Made by a program: the position numbers and the translations under genes. This document shows, piece by piece, positions 61,901-64,000 of a stretch of 64,000 nucleotides of DNA. The notes below the pieces were generated by a model. That model was given only the letters and a program-made list of their open reading frames with translations. It did not search any database and was not told the DNA's origin. Positions within the stretch are counted from its first letter, which is position 1. Each line of letters starts with the position of its first letter. The stretch is from NCBI GenBank assembly GCA_947626675.1, contig CANQTC010000003.1, positions 153,356-217,355 on the forward strand, written 5' to 3'. The DNA is from an uncultured Coprococcus sp. (lineage in GTDB: Bacteria; Bacillota; Clostridia; Lachnospirales; Lachnospiraceae).

Positions 61901-63161
61901 TTATGAAAAATCTGATATCGGAAAGTTTGATATCAGTTTAGGACTTGCCATCGCAAAACAGCTTGTATGTCTGATGGATGGAGAAATATCGGCAGAAAGC
62001 ACTTATGGGGCTGGTACAACGGTTACATTTAGTATCAGACAGTCGGTATTTGATTATAGTTATGTAAATTATAATCTGAATAGAAAGAAGGAACTGGCGA
62101 GGAGACATTCAAATTCCAGATTGTGGCTTCCGGATATAAGAATATTGATTGTAGATGAATCGGAGCTTGGACTTCAGGTTGAGAAGACCTTATTTGATAC
62201 CTATGGCGTAGTATGCGATACTGTTACATCGGGTTTTGATGCGATAGACAAAGTGATGGTAAACCAGTACGACATTGTATTTATGGATATTGTAATGCCT
62301 GTTATGGATGGAAAAGATACAGTCCGGGAAATCCGTAACCTTGAAGGTGAAGAATACAGAAAGATGCCAATTATAGCGATGTCTGTAAATAATGTTGATA
62401 TGTCTAAAGAAGATATTCTTACATCGGGCTTTAGTGAGGTTCTTGTGAAACCACTCGAGCTTGACGAAGTGGAAGAAGTGCTTCGGATGTTTATTCCGGA
62501 AGATAAAATAAAAGAAAAAACAACCGATATAGCACCGGATGTAGATGTTTCGCAATATTTTGAAGCTGCAAAAGTTCTTAAAAAGTATATATCAATTGAA
62601 GATGCGCTTAAGATGATGGGCGGAAGCTTTGATAACTTTAATAAATTTATAACGAATTATAAAGCCCAGTATGAAGAAGATACCTATATGCTGCGGGACT
62701 ATATTGATGATGATGTAAGAAAATTCAGAAATATCATTCATAATATTAAGAGCAGCAGCGGCAATATATGTGCTTTTACAATAGAAAGAAAGGCGGCAAA
62801 TCTTGAATCTGCAATCAATATAGGAAACATGCAGTACGCAAAAGAAAATACAAGAGAATTTGTTGCATTGATGAAAGATATGTATAAAGCAGTCGATATC
62901 TATATATCGAAAATAACGCAGGAGGAAAAACCGCAGCAAAAAGAGATGAGAGATGCCATTAACAGAGGAAAGCTGAAAGAACTTCGTGCTTATTTGAAGG
63001 CATGTGAGCTTGAGCCTGCGAAAACACTGATTGCGGATATCGACAGGTATGAATATGGCGATATTGATACGGAATTTTTCAAGGCATTGAAGATGACGGT
63101 AGAAGCAATGGACTATGAAGGTGCAAGCGAGATTATCGACCAATACTTAAATAGTGTATAA
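58911..63161 (+). CDS. Hybrid sensor kinase: beta-propeller sensor, Y_Y_Y-like, TM, HisKA, HATPase-like, REC, HPt
   Basis: Signal peptide; repeated WIGTxxGLY propeller motifs; LSHEIRVPLNT; DTGVGV; REC FMDIVMPVMDG; HPt IHNIKSSSGN. Confidence 0.9.
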   Translation: MDKKGFWIKINMLMIAVVMLIFPQLIVHADEDYTSNYSQTEFHEDEGFDSGDANCICQSASGYIWIGTGSGLYRYDGSEFLLFALDNNITPSVYSINCIYTTSSGELYVGTENYGLYVYDNGIFSRVGAAYDMGISTVHEIYEDGDGELWLATSQGIYVLSSDGITAITDDRISNANISNINGYQNKIYAVADNDLLVTISEDGKVHVKSKSEYGIEDINSLYIDINGVRYYGSVGHNILRIEGAKKYNLISTGSIGGINRISGDGNRIWILADDGVAYLNSDYNGIVPVAGLTVNESMSDMLVDYEGNYWFTSYRKGLLLLERSKFKNVSMKYGLGNSIVNCVMQYNGQLYIGTDDGLNIVSQGKVVADNELVKLLDGISIRDMYVDSRENLWICTYRIYGVIKVNKQGTYKFYNRGGGYLVSNAVNCITEMANGAMAAGTDNGISIFKDEETIKQYTRIDGFDNADIMSIYQSKDGTLYVGTNGGGLYTIGFDSHVRKMPVEDGVKFNTISAIVGGNNGVWIGTDNGLYYQEGVVRQIAAVDAANSIYDIIIDDSDYMWIFGSKGISRYYENDLLSSSQPDSVLYTKNDGLISAITEGSSNYITTEGTVYVCCSEGLCSFNTENEYINETAPKVRISSVFVDDKEYKFSDLDGKIDVPGNTNRITVKFSVLSFVNRANIKVKYYLKGFETEERTLSGTDTLEVEYTNLEGGSYEFVLYAENADGIGCEQELTFMINKELGFWETNLAKTIIIIGTLLVIIMIILTIRVIAHTIKRKNEQVEELSKKNEEAEKSNQAKNDYVNYLSHEIRVPLNTILGVSEMVMRNAENIHDEQITQYKALYDAGYEILGMVDGISRLANLKDGSIELICKEYAVSDVIEELSHQFKSMVNRDLVELRVSIEDDIPNGLVGDVSRIKELITNIYARAASTTKEGYISIDVDWRPCEAADTWPAGEEDNTLWDASGNEDIYLDFKISDTGVGVKEDRLTQLFDLDDSYEKSDIGKFDISLGLAIAKQLVCLMDGEISAESTYGAGTTVTFSIRQSVFDYSYVNYNLNRKKELARRHSNSRLWLPDIRILIVDESELGLQVEKTLFDTYGVVCDTVTSGFDAIDKVMVNQYDIVFMDIVMPVMDGKDTVREIRNLEGEEYRKMPIIAMSVNNVDMSKEDILTSGFSEVLVKPLELDEVEEVLRMFIPEDKIKEKTTDIAPDVDVSQYFEAAKVLKKYISIEDALKMMGGSFDNFNKFITNYKAQYEEDTYMLRDYIDDDVRKFRNIIHNIKSSSGNICAFTIERKAANLESAINIGNMQYAKENTREFVALMKDMYKAVDIYISKITQEEKPQQKEMRDAINRGKLKELRAYLKACELEPAKTLIADIDRYEYGDIDTEFFKALKMTVEAMDYEGASEIIDQYLNSV

Positions 63162-63188
63162 AAAATAATATGAAAAGAGGATAAAAAT

Positions 63189-63677
63189 ATGAGAGTAGCA
63201 ATTATTATGGGTTCAACAAGTGATATGGCAAAGGTAGAGCCTGCGGTGGCAATTTTAAAGGATTACGGTGTAACCGTAGATGTCAGATGCCTTTCCGCCC
63301 ACAGAGCGCATGCAGGCCTTTCACAGTTTATTGAAGAGGCAAATGGAAATGGTACAGAGGTTATTATTGCAGCAGCAGGTATGGCGGCAGCACTTCCGGG
63401 TGTGGTTGCATCACAGACAGTACTTCCTGTGATAGGCGTTCCGCTTTCAGGTGCAACATTAGACGGAATGGATGCGCTTCTTTCCATCGTGCAGATGCCA
63501 TCCGGTATTCCGGTAGCAACGGTAGCAATCAACGGAAGTAAGAATGCTGCATATTTGGCGCTTCAGATTATAGCTGTCAATAATTCAGAAGTGAGACAAA
63601 AACTTCAGGATGAGCGGAAGGCAATGGAAGCTGCCGCTATGAAGGCGAATGAAGAAGTCATTGAAAAGTTTCAATAA
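63189..63677 (+). CDS. purE: N5-carboxyaminoimidazole ribonucleotide mutase
   Basis: MGSTSDMAKVEPA, SAHRAHA, GMAAALPGVVA. Confidence 0.96.
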   Translation: MRVAIIMGSTSDMAKVEPAVAILKDYGVTVDVRCLSAHRAHAGLSQFIEEANGNGTEVIIAAAGMAAALPGVVASQTVLPVIGVPLSGATLDGMDALLSIVQMPSGIPVATVAINGSKNAAYLALQIIAVNNSEVRQKLQDERKAMEAAAMKANEEVIEKFQ

Positions 63678-63748
63678 ATCCCAACCAGACGTAAGCTGAT
63701 ATGTAAGTTGCTTCGTTTCTGTTTGGCTACCTTTTCAAAATGCTAAAT

Positions 63749-63820
63749 CGGTCAGTTTTGGCAAATAAACGGTCATTATAATGTCGTTCGTTTACTGAAA
63801 CTGACCGCTTAATTTTTTTA
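63749..63820 (+). terminator. Intrinsic terminator after purE
   Basis: cggtcagttt...taaacg / cgttta...aaactgaccg extended hairpin + T7. Confidence 0.75.
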
Positions 63821-63897
63821 TGACGTAATTTAAAAAAAGTGTGTTACCATATAGGATATATTTTTAAATTACAACATGAAAAAGTGGGGAGAAACAA

Positions 63898-64000
63898 ATG
63901 ATGGAAAAATGTAAACCAAACAGATATTGGTATAAATGCGTAGCGGTGTTTCTTGTCCTTGTGATGAGTATGAACATTCTTGCAGGATGTGACAACAGAA
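63898..64000 (+). CDS. Lipoprotein N-terminus, truncated by window end
   Basis: MMEKCKPNRYWYKCVAVFLVLVMSMNILAGCDNR signal plus lipobox; ggggag RBS. Confidence 0.75.
   Translation, partial: MMEKCKPNRYWYKCVAVFLVLVMSMNILAGCDNR

Overview
A 64 kb chromosomal window from a low-GC Clostridia, most likely Lachnospiraceae (inferred from gene content and protein style). It is mostly a + strand run of housekeeping and transport operons, with only two clear minus-strand genes. I see no rRNA, CRISPR array, prophage or IS element. Main blocks: mntP (partial), DUF885-like lipoprotein, S8 protease, metNIQ, thrH, small membrane proteins, folate cluster (folC-HD, folP, folB-folK), prephenate dehydratase, ppx-ppk1, infC-rpmI-rplT with an L20-type leader, a 106-bp tandem repeat array, tRNA-Leu(AAG), a two-adaptor/one-permease/two-ATPase ABC export operon, csoR-copA, cls, tyrS, GH26, glnN (GSIII), topB, addBA, an ABC-2-like exporter, an M18 peptidase, a giant propeller hybrid sensor kinase, and purE. 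The most interesting signals are: (1) an unannotated Met/Cys-rich 31-codon leader ORF plus intrinsic terminator between a consensus promoter and metNIQ, with no S-box or T-box seen; (2) a CopA with a C-terminal CopZ-like domain that keeps its own Shine-Dalgarno and ATG, so it could also be made as a free 69-aa chaperone; (3) a FolC-HD hydrolase fusion in a folate operon; (4) a 106-bp tandem repeat bounded by ATGTGAAC/GTTCACAT whose diverged relative forms the tyrS leader; (5) a two-stem leader upstream of glnN; (6) a hybrid kinase with an altered N-box. All homology calls come from reading motifs by eye; no searches were run.
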